Shown piece by piece: positions 36,601 to 48,050 of a DNA stretch of 64,000 bases. Made by a program: the position numbers and the translations under genes. The stretch lies in NCBI GenBank assembly GCA_023374045.1, contig CM041777.1:103184046-103248045 (forward strand), given 5' to 3'. The notes below the pieces were generated by a model. The model ran no database searches. It had not been told where the DNA came from and saw only the letters and a program-made list of their open reading frames with translations. How positions within the stretch are numbered: the first letter of the stretch is position 1; every line of letters begins with the position of its first letter. The stretch is from Limonium bicolor (lineage: Eukaryota; Streptophyta; Magnoliopsida; Caryophyllales; Plumbaginaceae).

Positions 36601-36854
36601 GGTCCAGGACTTGGTCCAAGTATGAAGTCCAGGACCAGTCTCTGAAATACGTCGAGAGTCTGTCTTCAGGTATGGTCCGGGACTTAAGATGTGTATCAAG
36701 TCCCGGACCGGTCATTGAAAATAGGCCAAGAGTTTTACCTTTGGTTGGTCCGGGACTTAAGTTATGTAACAAGTCCCGGACCAGTCTCCAAAACAGTTCG
36801 AGAATAACCCCAATGGATGGTCCGGGACTTAGGGTATGTGCAAGGTCCCGGACC
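36601..36854. repeat. 73-bp-period hairpin array, Athila 3' LTR (4 units)
   Basis: 36-nt hairpins at 36,601-36,636, 36,674-36,709, 36,747-36,782 and 36,819-36,854; arms GGTCCGGGACTT and AAGTCCCGGACC with small changes. Start-to-start spacing is 73, 73 and 72. The first hairpin has one central arm mismatch (CAG), while its counterpart in the other LTR is perfect. Confidence 0.92.
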
Positions 36855-37101
36855 CATTCTAAAATTGAGAAATCATGCAAGTCTTCACTCTGTTCAACAT
36901 GTTCAACCGTCCAAAATAACATCACAATGATCGGGAATGTGTTTTCTTGAGATTTTCACCTGAAATAACACGTAAACCCATCATAGAAGACAATTGCAAA
37001 TAAAAACATAAAACTAACCATAAGGCGGGAATTTATTAACAGATAATGATGAATTAAACACAAATAAACCCCATAGACATAGATAAATTCCCGACTTATC
37101 A

Positions 37102-37117
37102 ACTTTCTCACACTTAA
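37102..37117 (-). other. Polypurine tract region of the Athila element
   Basis: On the minus strand TTAAGTGTGAGAAAGT ends directly at the LTR start TGATAAGTCGGG. The same TTAAGTGTGAGAAAG word occurs twice more inside the element (38,065-38,080 and 38,131-38,146). Confidence 0.65.
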
Positions 37118-38550
37118 CCTTTGCTTGCCCTCAAGCAAATACTGCAATAAGAATATACGGGGTTTCAATAGCGGGGACTCATCAGATTAGGAAAAGTGTA
37201 CAAGGAAATCTAGTATTGAAAGACAACCAAAAGACACAATGGTTAGTACTGCAGTTTTTCATAAACAGTGAATTGAGAATGTTGTTAAATGCTTGAGAAA
37301 ATTTTCATAACTATCCAGTCCAGATTTCACCCAGGGCTTTACTCTCCTTTTACTTTCCACAATCCATTGGACGACAAGGGGTAAGAAGTAATGTCATATT
37401 CCACATTACCTTTCATTGCCACATACTCATAATCAAAGAAGAATTTGTAATAACTTATTAAATTGAAAGTACTTTCCTTCTTTCTGAATTAGCTTATTCT
37501 TTTTCATCCCCCCAGACTTTTCTCCCCACCCATGTAGCGGTGTTGGGCCTTCTATCCCAAATCAGATGACCTTAGGTAGATGAGTGATAAGCACTCTAAG
37601 GGCTTAATAACCAGATGGGAGAGGCCTGTTCCGCTTCAGAATAGATTAGAGGAGTACCTTGCCTTTGTCCTTTCTTTCCCTTCATACCATAACTTTCCAA
37701 AGCCCCAGGTTAGTTCAAACCAAAATAGTCACAAAAAATGATCTCGCCTTTTTTGAAAGAAATAGATTAAAATTTAGCAAAACCTATACATACAAGCAGC
37801 ATAACCCAAGTGTCTTTGACTTGAAATCCAAATTCGACTTCAAAAACTGTGCTACTTGTACAGTATTCCCAACCGACTCATCTTACCACCAATTAAAACC
37901 AAGTAAGTCTTAATCGAAAAATTTGTTGAGGGTAAGAAAAAATCAGTGATAGAAGAACAGATGATGTCAAAATAAGCAAAAATCAGTGATAGAAGAACAG
38001 ATGATGTCAAAAATCAAAGATAAGCAAATTGATATACTCAATAAAACCAAGTGCAAACTCCCCCCTTTCTCACACTTAAAATCAAGCAATGCCCTCATTG
38101 CTTCCAATATGAAATCAAGTGTAACCTTTCCTTTCTCACACTTAAAATCAAGCAATGCCCTCATTGCTTCCAAAGGTAAAACAAAGTGAAAAAGGTAGAA
38201 CAGAACTCCCCTGGTTAAGTTGTGACATAATCGTGCGGATGGAGTTCTGGAAAGAATCGGGCAGAGTCTCCTTTGTATCGTGCACAAACTTATCAAAATA
38301 ATAGCAAACCTGGATGAATATAAAACACAACGCTACAACGGAGTAATAGTGCAGTATCCATGGAGAGAAAAGTGCAGAATCATTAGGGTAATTAGTTACA
38401 TCCCAGAAAGAAACGATATGAATCAAATAAAACAAACTAACAATCTAAAAAGACATCAAAATATCTCAAATATCAGAAACAACAGAGAAACCAAAAGAAC
38501 AATAAAGCATAGGCAGACTGATGGAGAAGAGAGCATAACCACCACAAGTG
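37118..38550 (-). other. Athila 3' untranslated region with duplicated segments
   Basis: No coding sequence recognised. It contains a 40-bp direct repeat (AATCAGTGATAGAAGAACAG at 37,941 and 37,981). It also has a 66-bp-period duplication (38,065 and 38,131) that carries a PPT-like word and a perfect hairpin AAGCAATG-CCCT-CATTGCTT. Confidence 0.65.
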
Positions 38551-39814
38551 CTACTGACGGGGCAGACGCCAGGACTCCAACTGCGCAAAGCGCTCATCAT
38601 AAGCATGGAATCGGGCCTCCTGACGAGCCGCGTACTCAGCAAACTGAGCATCCCGCCTGGCCTCATAGTCAGTCTGACGGGTCTCTAAAGCTGAGAGTCT
38701 CTCACCATACCCATCTAGACGACTCGTAAAACCGTCAAAGTAAGCTGTGGCCGTCCCCCTCCAGTCTCTAAACTCATGCAGCAACTCGTCATAGCCCGGG
38801 GCCAGACCAGCAGGCATCGGGAAGTCTGGGGCCTCACCACCAGCAGCATCAGCCTCATCAGCAACCTCAGCAACCCGGGGAGCTCGTGCAGCGCGTCGAC
38901 GCTTCACCCACTGCCCATCTACCTTCTCTCACTGAAAGAATCGCATCATCGTCATATCGAGGGTAGAACGAGGATACTGAGGCTCCTCATCAGATACATC
39001 CACCCCCGCGTCAGCAAACAATGACTGTAGGAGGTGTGGGAATGGGAGAGAAGCGGAGTGATCGGTCTCAACCACCCGAACCATGGAGTTAAAGATAATT
39101 CGATGCATAGCGGGTGGAACCCCTGCCGCGGCATAGGCGTCGTCCAGGATGTAACGCAGCAGCCACTAGTCATACATATTCAGATCAGCGCACTCCCGGG
39201 GGTGAACATTATACATCAACATCCCTAAAACCAGACGCTCCCTCGATGTTGGTAACTTATCCCCCGTAACAACCTGCTTGTCCCGGTTATTCCTTCGTTG
39301 CCGGTTCTGAACCTCCGGATCATTGACAATCAGATTAATGTAGTACTCCTTAGCCTGTCGTTCCAACAATTGCTGATTTGCCCTATTCTCCGCAGTTGGA
39401 ACCCAAACAGCTATAGGTAATCCCAAAGAGTGCCTAATGCTAGTAGCAGTCACGGTAATAGCCACCCCTTTAACCACAGAATTAATAGCATCCCTCTCCT
39501 CATTTACAGTCGCATTAGCATAAAACAATTTCACCAATCTCGGATAGAATCTCCCACCTCTACTAAGCAGACATAACCATCTACGTGCACTAAAGAGTGT
39601 TTCCAGATCAAACTCAGCAATTAAGGTCGGACACACTGACCTTTCGGGTATGATTTTCCTTTTGCGCGCGGTACCAATTTGCAGCGGCTTCACTGATGAA
39701 ATCTGACTCAACCATCTTCCGGACCCAAATTGGAGCTGCGTCGGGTGATGCAGGAGCGGCAGCGGATGAAGAAGCGCCGACAGTGGTAGAACGACGAGCT
39801 CGTTTGGGTGCCAT
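38551..39814 (-). pseudogene. Athila env-like 3' ORF (pseudogene)
   Basis: It starts at MAPKRARRSTT (39,814) and can be followed for about 420 codons to LESWRLPRQ at 38,551. The central part reads RGGRFYPRLVKLFYANATVN (about 39,560-39,500) and then MLMYNVHPRECADLNMYD near 39,215-39,170. This wording fits the plant transposon protein family found downstream of pol in Athila elements. The C-terminal 100 residues are charged and Arg/Glu/Ala-rich (ETRQTDYEARRDAQFAEYAA) and probably form a coiled coil. It is broken by one frameshift at about 39,630-39,650 and by stops after NMYD and after MMRFFQ. An envelope role has been proposed for such frames in Athila but is unproven. I see no clear signal peptide or transmembrane helix. 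Confidence 0.7.
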
Positions 39815-40257
39815 GGGAAATACTGATAGTTGGAATCGGTGTGTCGGGCGATGCGACAGGACTAGGGGTAGTAGACGTCGGGAGATACGATTGGAGGTGG
39901 TGGAGTTGTGCTAGAAGTGTGGCGGGTGGCGCGATTGGGTGGGGAAGTGGTGGCGTGAGGAAACTGTGGGCTGGAGGTGTGGTGTGGCTGCGCGCGACAG
40001 GAGTGGGAGGGTGGTGTGGTGGTGACGATGTGGAGCAGGGTGCAGCAGCCGTGGGTAGTGGTGGTTGTGAGGGAGGCGGCGAAACGGGGGGTGGTGGCTG
40101 TGAGGCGGCGAGGGCAACTGTGTGGTGGTGGCAGTGAGGCGGCGAGGGAAAGGGAACTGCGTACGGCGGGGGTGTGTCGGGTGAGTAAGTATTAGGGATT
40201 GTGGGTAATGGGGAAGACGACAGTTGCGGACGGGTTTTTTTATTTTCTGAACTAATT
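39815..40257 (-). other. GC-rich leader before the env-like frame
   Basis: A strongly biased stretch (G-rich on +, C-rich on -) with many GTGGTGG words. Open frames on either strand here are composition artefacts. It separates the hairpin array from the start of the env-like frame. Confidence 0.55.
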
Positions 40258-40440
40258 GTGGTCCGGGACCTAAGATATGGATGAGGTCCCGGACCACTAT
40301 GTAAAAATAGCCCGAAAGTCTCTGTCGCTTGGGTCCGGGACTTAAGATATGTATCTAGTCCCGGACCACCCCATGTTTTCTATCCGAAAGTCTGCGCCTT
40401 AGTCGGTCCAGGACTTAGGATTTGCACAATGTCCCGGACC
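40258..40440. repeat. 73-bp-period hairpin array inside the Athila element (3 units)
   Basis: 36-nt hairpins at 40,260-40,295, 40,332-40,367 and 40,405-40,440 (spacing 72 and 73). The first extends to a 14-bp perfect stem (40,258-40,297). The spacers share AAAATAGCCCGAAAGTCT-type sequence with the LTR arrays. It lies between integrase and the env-like frame. Confidence 0.9.
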
Positions 40441-40668
40441 ACCCCCTGTGAATCAACCGAAGGTTTGCTTGCCAGCACTCTGTTCCTCTCCCTTCACCAA
40501 ACCTACAACTTAATGAAAACCAACAAAGAAAAACAACTAACAAAAGAATTAGAACAAGCAAAGCATGAAACAAAACTTAAAACAAAAAGATAAAGGGAAA
40601 GAGATTGGGTTGCCTCCCAATGAGCTGCCCGTCTTTTCGGTCTTTGGCTAGACCGTGCAACTGGAAAA

Positions 40669-41556
40669 TCAGTATGGTGGATCATGCACCGTGATCACCG
40701 AATGGACTTCGGCGATGTCACCACTGAGATAATGCTTCAACTGGGACCCGTTGACCTTGAATGTCTCCCCTTCTGTATTGATTAAACTGATGGCTCCATA
40801 AGGCGAGACACTCGTCACTGTGAATGGTCCAGACCAACGAGACTTCAACTTCCCTGAAAACAACTTCAAGCGGGAGTTGAATAGAAGAACCTTATCCCCA
40901 ACTTGAAACTCACGCTTGACCAATAGCTTATCATGCCACCTCTTCGTTTTCTCCTTATAAATCTTGGCGTTCTCATAAGCTTCCTCTCTAAACTCCTCCA
41001 GATCACACAGCTGTAACTTACGCTTCTCACCAGCCTTTTGCAGATCAAAATTCAATGCCTTGAGTGCCCAAAAAGACTTGTGCTCGAGCTCCACGGGCAA
41101 GTGACACGCCTTGCCAAAAACCAACTTGTACGAGGACATACCTAAAGGTGTTTTAAAGGTTGTGTGGTATGCCCACAAGGCGTCATCCAACTTAAGGGAC
41201 CAATCTCGCCTCGAAGATGTGACAGATTTCTGAAGGATCCACTTAAGTTCCCTGTTGGTGATCTCGGCTTGCCCGTTCGTCTGTGGATGATACGGTAGAG
41301 AAACCTTATGTCGCACACCATATTTCTGTAGAAGAGCCTCAAACTGCTTGTTGCAAAAGTGTGTACCCCCGTCACTGATGATCGCTCGTGGGACACCGAA
41401 ACGGGTAAAGATATTCCTCTTTAAAAACTTGAGCACCACTCTTGCATCATTGGTCGGTGCTGCTATCGCTTCAGCCCACTTGGTGACATAATCCACTGCT
41501 ACCAAGATGTAGAGGTTACCTTGAGAGGATGGGAACGGTCCCATAAAATCAATACC
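40669..41556 (-). pseudogene. Athila integrase core and C-terminus
   Basis: Open from 41,544 to the stop at 40,669 (291 codons). The DDE catalytic residues are visible: D18 in [12 protein letters not shown]58 in IISDGGTHF and E94 in [11 protein letters not shown], with 35 residues between the last two. This is followed by an integrase C-terminal SH3-like part ([13 protein letters not shown], about residues 216-228). No chromodomain follows, as expected for Athila. It is joined upstream in the same frame to the zinc-binding part (41,557-42,117) through one TAG. It would integrate the element's cDNA. The core itself looks intact. Confidence 0.93.
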
Positions 41557-42123
41557 CTAAAGATCGAACGGCTCAACCTCCAAGATCGAATTCAATGGCA
41601 TCTCATGACGTCTGGATAAATTCCCCTGCCTCTGACATTGATCACAAGTGGAGACAAATTGATAACAGTTCTTGTTCAAGTTCTTCCAAAAGAAGCCAGC
41701 CTCCAAAACTTTCGCGGCTGTCCTAGCCGGACCAAAATGACCCCCTACTTCTCTAGAATGGCAATGTGTCAGGATGTCTCTAGCTTCATTCTCAGATACA
41801 CAACGATGAATCATACCATCTGCACAGACCTTGAACAGAAACGGGTCATCCCAAAGATAATGCTTGACCGTGGAGAAGAACTTCTTCTTCTGCTGATATG
41901 ACAACTCTAGAGGAACGATGCCCTTGGCTAGGTAGTTTGCAATATTAGCATACCAAGGGTCTGTGGAATGACCGATCATGAAGACATACTCATCAGGAAA
42001 ATACTCATTGATTGGCCTACCATCATCTGGAACTTCCATACGGGATAAGTGATCTGCCACTCCGTTCTGCGCTCCAGGTTTGTCTCTAATCTCAATGTCA
42101 AATTCCTGCAAAAGCAAAATCCA
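41557..42123 (-). pseudogene. Athila RNase H end and integrase zinc finger
   Basis: 186 open codons. It begins with the RNase H tail (ADHLSR at residues 21-26). The HHCC integrase zinc finger follows, with His at about 120 and 127 (HSREVGGHFG) and Cys at 158 and 161 (CDQCQRQG). It is separated from the RNase H part by a TGA and from the integrase core by a TAG, both single-codon changes in an otherwise continuous frame. Confidence 0.9.
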
Positions 42124-42654
42124 TCAGATCAAACGAGGTTTAGCATCAATCTTTCCAAAGAGATACCTGAGAGCGGAATGGTCGGTATGCACGATGACTT
42201 TGCTGCCAATGATGTACGGTCGAAACTTATCACAAGCAAAGACGATCGACAACAGCTCCTTCTTCGTCGTGGCGTAGTTCTTCTGCGCCTCATTCATTGT
42301 CTTACTCGTGTAGTAGACTATCCTCAATACCTTGTCATGCCTCTGACCCAAAGCTGCTCCCAATGCGTAATCGTTGTCATCACACATAATCTCAAAAGGC
42401 AACGACCAATTAGGAGCAACAATAATAGGTGCAGAAACCAATTTAGCTTTAAGCAAATTGAACGCATCTAAACACTCCTTTGTAAACTCAAATTTAGCAT
42501 CCTTAAGTAATAAATCACAAAGAGGCTTAGAGATCTTAGAAAAATCCTTAACGAAGCGCCTATAAAAACCTGCGTGACCGAGAAAGCTTCGGACATCCTT
42601 TACCGATGATGGTGGTGGCAGCTGCTCGATGACTTCAACCTTAGCCTTGTCCAC
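42124..42654 (-). pseudogene. Athila RT thumb and RNase H
   Basis: 176 codons. SFLGHAGFYRRFVKDFSKI (residues 23-41) is the Gypsy RT connection. RNase H follows, with acidic residues D92 (IMCDDNDYALGA), E133 (TTKKELLSI) and D158 (VHTDHSALRYL). It continues in frame from the RT part, from which a single TAG separates it. Confidence 0.93.
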
Positions 42655-43465
42655 CTAGATCCCCTTCTTAGAAATCTTGTGTCCGAGCACGATGCCTTCC
42701 TGCACCATGAAGTGGCACTTCTCCCAATTGAGCACCAAGTTTGTTTCCCTGCATCTAGCTAAGATTAAATCCAAGTCTCTCAAGCATGCATCAAAAGACG
42801 GTCCAAAAACAGAAAAATCATCCATAAAGACTTCGATGCACTTTTCAATAAAATCAGCAAAGATAGCAGTCATGCATCGTTGAAAAGTGCCAGGTGCATT
42901 ACATAAACCAAAGGGCATGCGACGATAAGCATAAGTACCATACGGACATGTAAAAGTGGTTTTCTCTTGGTCCTCCTTAGCAATTGGAATTTGAAAATAA
43001 CCAGAGTAACCATCTAAGAAACAGTAATATTCTTGTCCTGCAAGCCTCTCTAGCATCTGGTCAATAAAGGGAAGGGGGAAGTGGTCTTTCCTAGTGGCGG
43101 CATTTAACTTCCTATAATCAATGCAAACTCTATGCCCAGTAATAGTACGCTGAGGAATTAATTCACCTTTATCATTAGGCACCACAGTTAAACCTCCCTT
43201 CTTAGGTACTACCTGAGTAGGACTTACCCATTCGCTGTCAGAGATTGGATGGATTATACCTGCATCCAGTAATTTGATAACTTCCTTCTTGACTACCTCT
43301 TTCATATGCGGGTTTAGTCTTCGCTGGGGCTGTCTCAATGGCTTGTAGTCCTCCTCAAGATAAATGCGGTGGGTGCAGAATGTAGGAGCAATGCCTTTGA
43401 TATTAGCAATGGACCATCCTAGCGCCTCTTTGTTCCTCCTCAAAATCTGCAACAAAGCTTCCTCC
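42655..43465 (-). pseudogene. Athila reverse transcriptase
   Basis: The retroelement part starts at EEALLQILRRNKEALGWS. The first 30 codons of the open frame that reaches 43,554 belong to solo LTR D, not to the enzyme. Catalytic residues are present: the Asp of LDGYSGYFQIP and both Asp of VFMDDFSVFG. The fingers and palm (VPKKGG, HRVCIDYRKLN, MPFGLCNAPGTFQRCM) are intact. The upstream half of the polyprotein lies beyond D at 47,625 and up; removing D and one TGTTC copy restores a continuous reading frame. It ends at a TAG before VDKAK. Confidence 0.94.
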
Positions 43466-43470
43466 TGTTC
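43466..43470. other. Target-site duplication of solo LTR D, left copy (TGTTC)
   Basis: TGTTC before TGTAACACCCC, repeated at 47,625-47,629 after GGGGTATTTCA. Confidence 0.93.
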
Positions 43471-46400
43471 TGTAACACCCCGTCCAAAGCCAATCGTGGT
43501 TATCGCAAAACTTAACAACTTAATCACAAACGTCGCAGCGGATATAACAAACACCGGGACCTTGCCACGGTCTGATCATTAGAATATACCGACCTTACCA
43601 ATTTACAATACTTATCCAAAATATACAACCGACCAAAATACCACCAACCAACCGAGTTTAAGTATCTAAGTCATAAACATAAACTTACATTAGTTTAAAT
43701 ATAAACAGACGGGCGCACAAGTGCGACCCGTGCTCAAAATAAATAGACCCGTCCTAAGTTTAACCACCTCCACTCTCAGGGTGACTCCTCATCGGACGCT
43801 TACCTGCAAAATAAAATCAGCCCCCAAAGGGGGTCAGCACGAATGCTAACGGGGCTACGACGACTAATTTTCGATAGCATGGAGATTGATTAGAATCACA
43901 ATCATAATATGAAGTGCAATAAACAACAATCCATGATGAACAAATAGTTCACACACAATGAACGGCTTAAATGCGTTCCCTTAGTAAGTGAGTTAAACAT
44001 TCAACTCCTCAAAACTCAATGCCACTTAACCTTAGTCCAACTTAATTTGCCACAATCTTAGTCCTTAACTTAACCTCAGGATACAAACCGTTCTTTAGTT
44101 AGAAGTGGTTGTAATCTTATCTCAATGTTTATTTTGTCGGGTCAAAAGTAACCCTAGCCAATGAGTTATAAACTCCATTGGTTGAATAGACATCTTAACT
44201 TAATCTTAGGATTTAGGTGATCCTACCGCACCATCTTAATGCCTCCTACCTTGGACTGGAAATGCAATGTAGCTGAGCCGACTATCCACCCTAGGAAACT
44301 AGTCCGAAGACAAGTCCTTAAGCGGAAGTCGGATCTGATTCAGATACCGATCTCCCTTTTTCCTTAACATGCATGACCGGAGTCAGTCCCGGATTCCTCA
44401 CACCCCCCTTAGGTACCAGCTAGCGAAAGTCTTACAAATCAAGTGTTAGTTAAACCTTCTTGGGTATTAACCAACTGTTAATCAATGCAACGTCTCATCT
44501 TAATCCAATTGTACTAACCTTGTTAGTAACTACCTCAAGTCTCATGTTTTAGTGTAAATCAACACACACACAATAAGTACAATAAATCCGGTTGCATGCT
44601 TTATCTTGTTTAGTCGGCACACATAAACAAATAGCACACAAGCCGAGGGACACCTCGTTAGCAAGAAGGTCACAAGAAAGACTGTACCGTTCACCGTCGG
44701 CTTGTTTGGTTTATCTCCTTCCAAGTCCCAATTCACAAGTCCTAAAACATTCATTCAGTTTTAGGTTATTATTCAGTTCAACTTAATACAATTACTTAAC
44801 CTTCCTAGACACCAACCTTTACCCTTTGTTATTTACTAAGTCCTTATGGTTTCTAACCTAACTTCTAAGTGCATCATTTCCTCATTATCTATTACACTTG
44901 TTCACCCACTTAGTAGCCATTACACCCACCAAACATGCCCTTAATAACTTTATAACATCAATACCTAATCATCCCCATCATTTCCTAACATTTTCCAAGC
45001 TTAAACATGATTTTTAGAGTGGTCCGGGACCTTGTCCTCAACCTAAGTCCCGGACCTATACTTGGTTCAAACTCTCGGCTGTTTTAATGTGGTGGTCCGG
45101 GACTTTGTATGGGACTAAAGTCCCGGACCAATGCAAACTGAAATCCTCGAGTCTTTTTAATGGGGTGGTCCGGGACTTCTTACAAGACTTAAGTCCCGGA
45201 CCATATGGTTGAAGCAACTCTCGGCCTTAATTTTAGGTTGGTCCAGGACTTCACCTTGGACTTAAGTCCCGGACCAGCTACAGATTTCTTCCTTTTTCAT
45301 TGTTCTAAGTTTTGTTACACTTGTTCTCTTCATCCATAAATCACCCAAACTTCACACATGATCTTAGGCATATTCTAATACCAAAATAACATCTTAAACT
45401 TGCCTAATTCCTTCTCTAACCTTCTAACCCAATTTCTCACATAATCTCTTAACACTTGTAATATTTTCCTTAAGTTTTCTAAGTGGTATATCATACCTAC
45501 AACTCAATCTAACCAAAATGCTATCTCACAAAAATCATCACCACTCCCAAGCATTATTTCTCCACAGCACCTCCCTTACACAAGCTCCTACTATTTCCCT
45601 CAAGCTTACACTTAGAATCTCACAAGGCATTATTCCTCCTTTGTTCACTAAAACTTGCACAAGACCTAACCACATTCCCACTATATCCCTAGAGCATTAA
45701 ACTCACTCATTTGAACCCTAATTCCTTCAAGACAACTCCTAAGTCCTTTAAACACTCAAGAACACTCTAGTTCACTTTCTTACACCAATTTAGGCCCTAA
45801 AAGTTCCTAGTACTTTCTAGGTCATCAAACTTCCTTAGAACATCTTAAACACTAAGTTTCTTCATCAAATTTTGACATGGGTTCTCTAGTATATTGTTAC
45901 ACCTAAACACTTGGTTTTTCACCATCAAACAACCAAGATCACTCAAATTCTCATTACATCATCTTAACACACAATTTACACCAAAACTATACCACATCAT
46001 CATATAGTGTATAAACTTAAAATGCTTGGCACTTAGGCCCTTAAATGACAATAATCTTAACCACTGAATTTCCACATATATTTGCCTTTGACCTGCGAAT
46101 ACGCACAACAAGGCTCCCATTGAAATAAACTGCTCTTGTAATTCACCTCAAAATTGTTTAACTATCTCATTTCCCATTTGCTCTTTAGTCACAAGTTCTC
46201 AATATAATAGTACTCTTTCTCCTAAGTTTTATACCCCTTTTCCATTGTAAACTCTAAGCTAACTTGTTACCTATCCGTATCCCATCCCTTAATGCATTAA
46301 AACACCTTAAGGTAAGCAATTTACCTTATTCTTTCACAAGCTCCACAAACTTTTCTCCTTAGGTTTTCCTTGAACAATCTCGATCACCAACCAAGTTCTC

Positions 46401-47624
46401 CTTGATAATGTTCTAACCAATATTCAATGACTCCCATGAGTACTAAAAAACACAATAACCTTAAGGAATAAAACCTAGGTTAAAAATGTGTTTTAAGGTA
46501 TTAAATTGAATGTTTTACCTTGGATTCTCAAGACAAGCTTGGATATGAATCAAGAAGGACCTCCTCTATCCTTTGGAGAATAGAAAACAAGCTAGAACAA
46601 GGCATAAAAATTAAGCCTCATGAGTATTGATTTTCGGTTATGAAGAAAGGTGATGGAAACCTAGATTTTCTTACATATTCTTTACCTTAAGAGAATGGAG
46701 AAGCCAATGAACTCTCCAAGCTTGAGCTTCCTCCTCTAATGGAAGTTTGGCTTGGCACCAAAATGGAGCTCTTGAAGTTTTGGAAAGATAGAAGGAAAAA
46801 GCTTGAGCTAACTAAGAAGAATATGTATTTTGTTTTGGTTTTGGAGCTAAAATGAGCAGGTAGTGATCAAAGGAAGATGGAGCTTACATAGGGCTGCTCT
46901 TCACGTCAATGGAGAAGGAAGAAAGCAAGAGAAATCGGTGGTGAGAGAAGAGAATGAAGAAAGGAGGAGAGAGGTAAGTAGTATTAGATATTTTGTTTTC
47001 TAAAAGCAAATAGTGACTTGTACTTTTCCCTCTTATTTCCTTATAAACTAACTTACTCATTTGATGACTCACCCCCTTAGAAACCGGCCCCCTTATTGAT
47101 TTAGGCTGGTCATGGTCTTGTTTGACCACTTAATTGCACTTAATTGATTTAAGACTAAACTAGGTACTATTTGGCACTATTCATAAACTAGTGCACTTAT
47201 TTGTGAAATTTTTGATTTCCCATTGATTTAGACCTCCTAATGTGATACTAAGTAGTACACAAGTTAATTAAGGAGTAATCATGGACATTTAGCCACTCAA
47301 ACCCCCTTTCCAAGACAATTTTTCAAAAATGTGCTTTAAGAGTCCTTAAAGCACAATTTGTGTTTTAACTTGTTTTTGAGCTTGGTTTTCTTTGGTAATT
47401 GATTTAATATGACCATTAGGATGTTAATAAGGTCTAAGAATAATATTTGGGTGCTAACCCAAGTTACTCCAAGCTTAGAGCACATTTTTGCTTAAATTGC
47501 TCTTATGGTGTTTCCTAGTGTTTCCTTTGGTTTAAATTGTTCCCCAAAGTTTATAAGGCATTATTTAGCCTTCTTATACCTTAGTTTATCATCTAAACAC
47601 CATATCTAAGTTTGGGGTATTTCA
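43471..47624 (-). mobile_element. Solo LTR D (4.15 kb) inside Athila pol
   Basis: TGTAACACCCC to GGGGTATTTCA with perfect 5-bp target duplications and no interior or second LTR, as left by recombination between the two LTRs of an element. Read on the minus strand the termini are TGAAATACCCC and GGGGTGTTACA, the same as element A, so D belongs to that LTR group in opposite orientation. It holds a four-unit hairpin array (45,021-45,275). A TATAAAG on the minus strand at 44,948-44,954 is a possible TATA box. No coding sequence. Confidence 0.92.
45021..45275. repeat. 73-bp-period hairpin array in solo LTR D (4 units)
   Basis: 36-nt hairpins at 45,021-45,056, 45,094-45,129, 45,167-45,202 and 45,240-45,275, spaced exactly 73 bp. 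Arms are GGTCCGGGACyT and AAGTCCCGGACC. The reverse complements of the spacers contain AAAACAGCCGAGAGTTT, matching the Athila spacers. Confidence 0.93.
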
Positions 47625-48050
47625 TGTTCATCAGTTAAAGCATTAGAAATAATAACAGGTAAATCAGTAGGAGGAACTAGGAAAACATATTTAAGGTGAC
47701 TAGGAAGCGGTTTAAGCTCAAGAGAAGGTAGTGATTCCACAGAGGAGCTAGTGTCTTTGGAACTCGGTCCAGCGGTTCCTCCTCGATTCTGTGGTTCCTC
47801 CTATATGGTCTCCCAGCAGAGAGCTGAAACGTTGTAGTAGAAACCTCGGAGTCATCATGAGTGGTCTCTATGGAATCTACCAAACACTTCTCCAACGCAT
47901 CCAGCTCCGTGGGGCTGTAAGAATAGTCCTGCATCAAGGTGTCAATACAATCTAAACTGAAACAAGCATGAACATCAGAAGGGTGAGTAGCAGCCTTGGT
48001 CATATCAAATACAAGCTGCTCATCATGTAACCGCAGTATAATCTTCCTCC
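47625..48050 (-). pseudogene. Athila protease-RT linker
   Basis: From a frameshift at about 48,045 the coding frame continues through THPSDVHACFSLDCIDTLMQ (about 47,990-47,930) toward RT. A further frameshift near 47,770 is needed to reach the codons that join RT across solo LTR D. The linker has no catalytic residues; its wording matches the region between protease and RT in Athila polyproteins. Confidence 0.75.

Larger units (their letters stand above)
35579..37101 (-). repeat. Athila 3' LTR (left copy)
   Basis: Matches 50,967-52,480 with a few percent of differences by eye. It has a long pure CT run (about 36,430-36,488) followed by CT-rich sequence to 36,540, in place of the segment that holds the TATA box in the other LTR. 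It includes a four-unit hairpin array at 36,601-36,854. Confidence 0.93.

Noticed and set aside
36305..36925. 206-codon minus frame with an Arg/Glu repeat
   Set aside because: It runs through the CT microsatellite and the hairpin array of the Athila LTR. The shorter counterpart in the other LTR confirms it is not a gene.
39808..40137. 109-codon + frame and 128-codon minus frame in GC-rich sequence
   Set aside because: Composition artefacts of GTGGTGG-rich DNA before the env-like frame; no domain.
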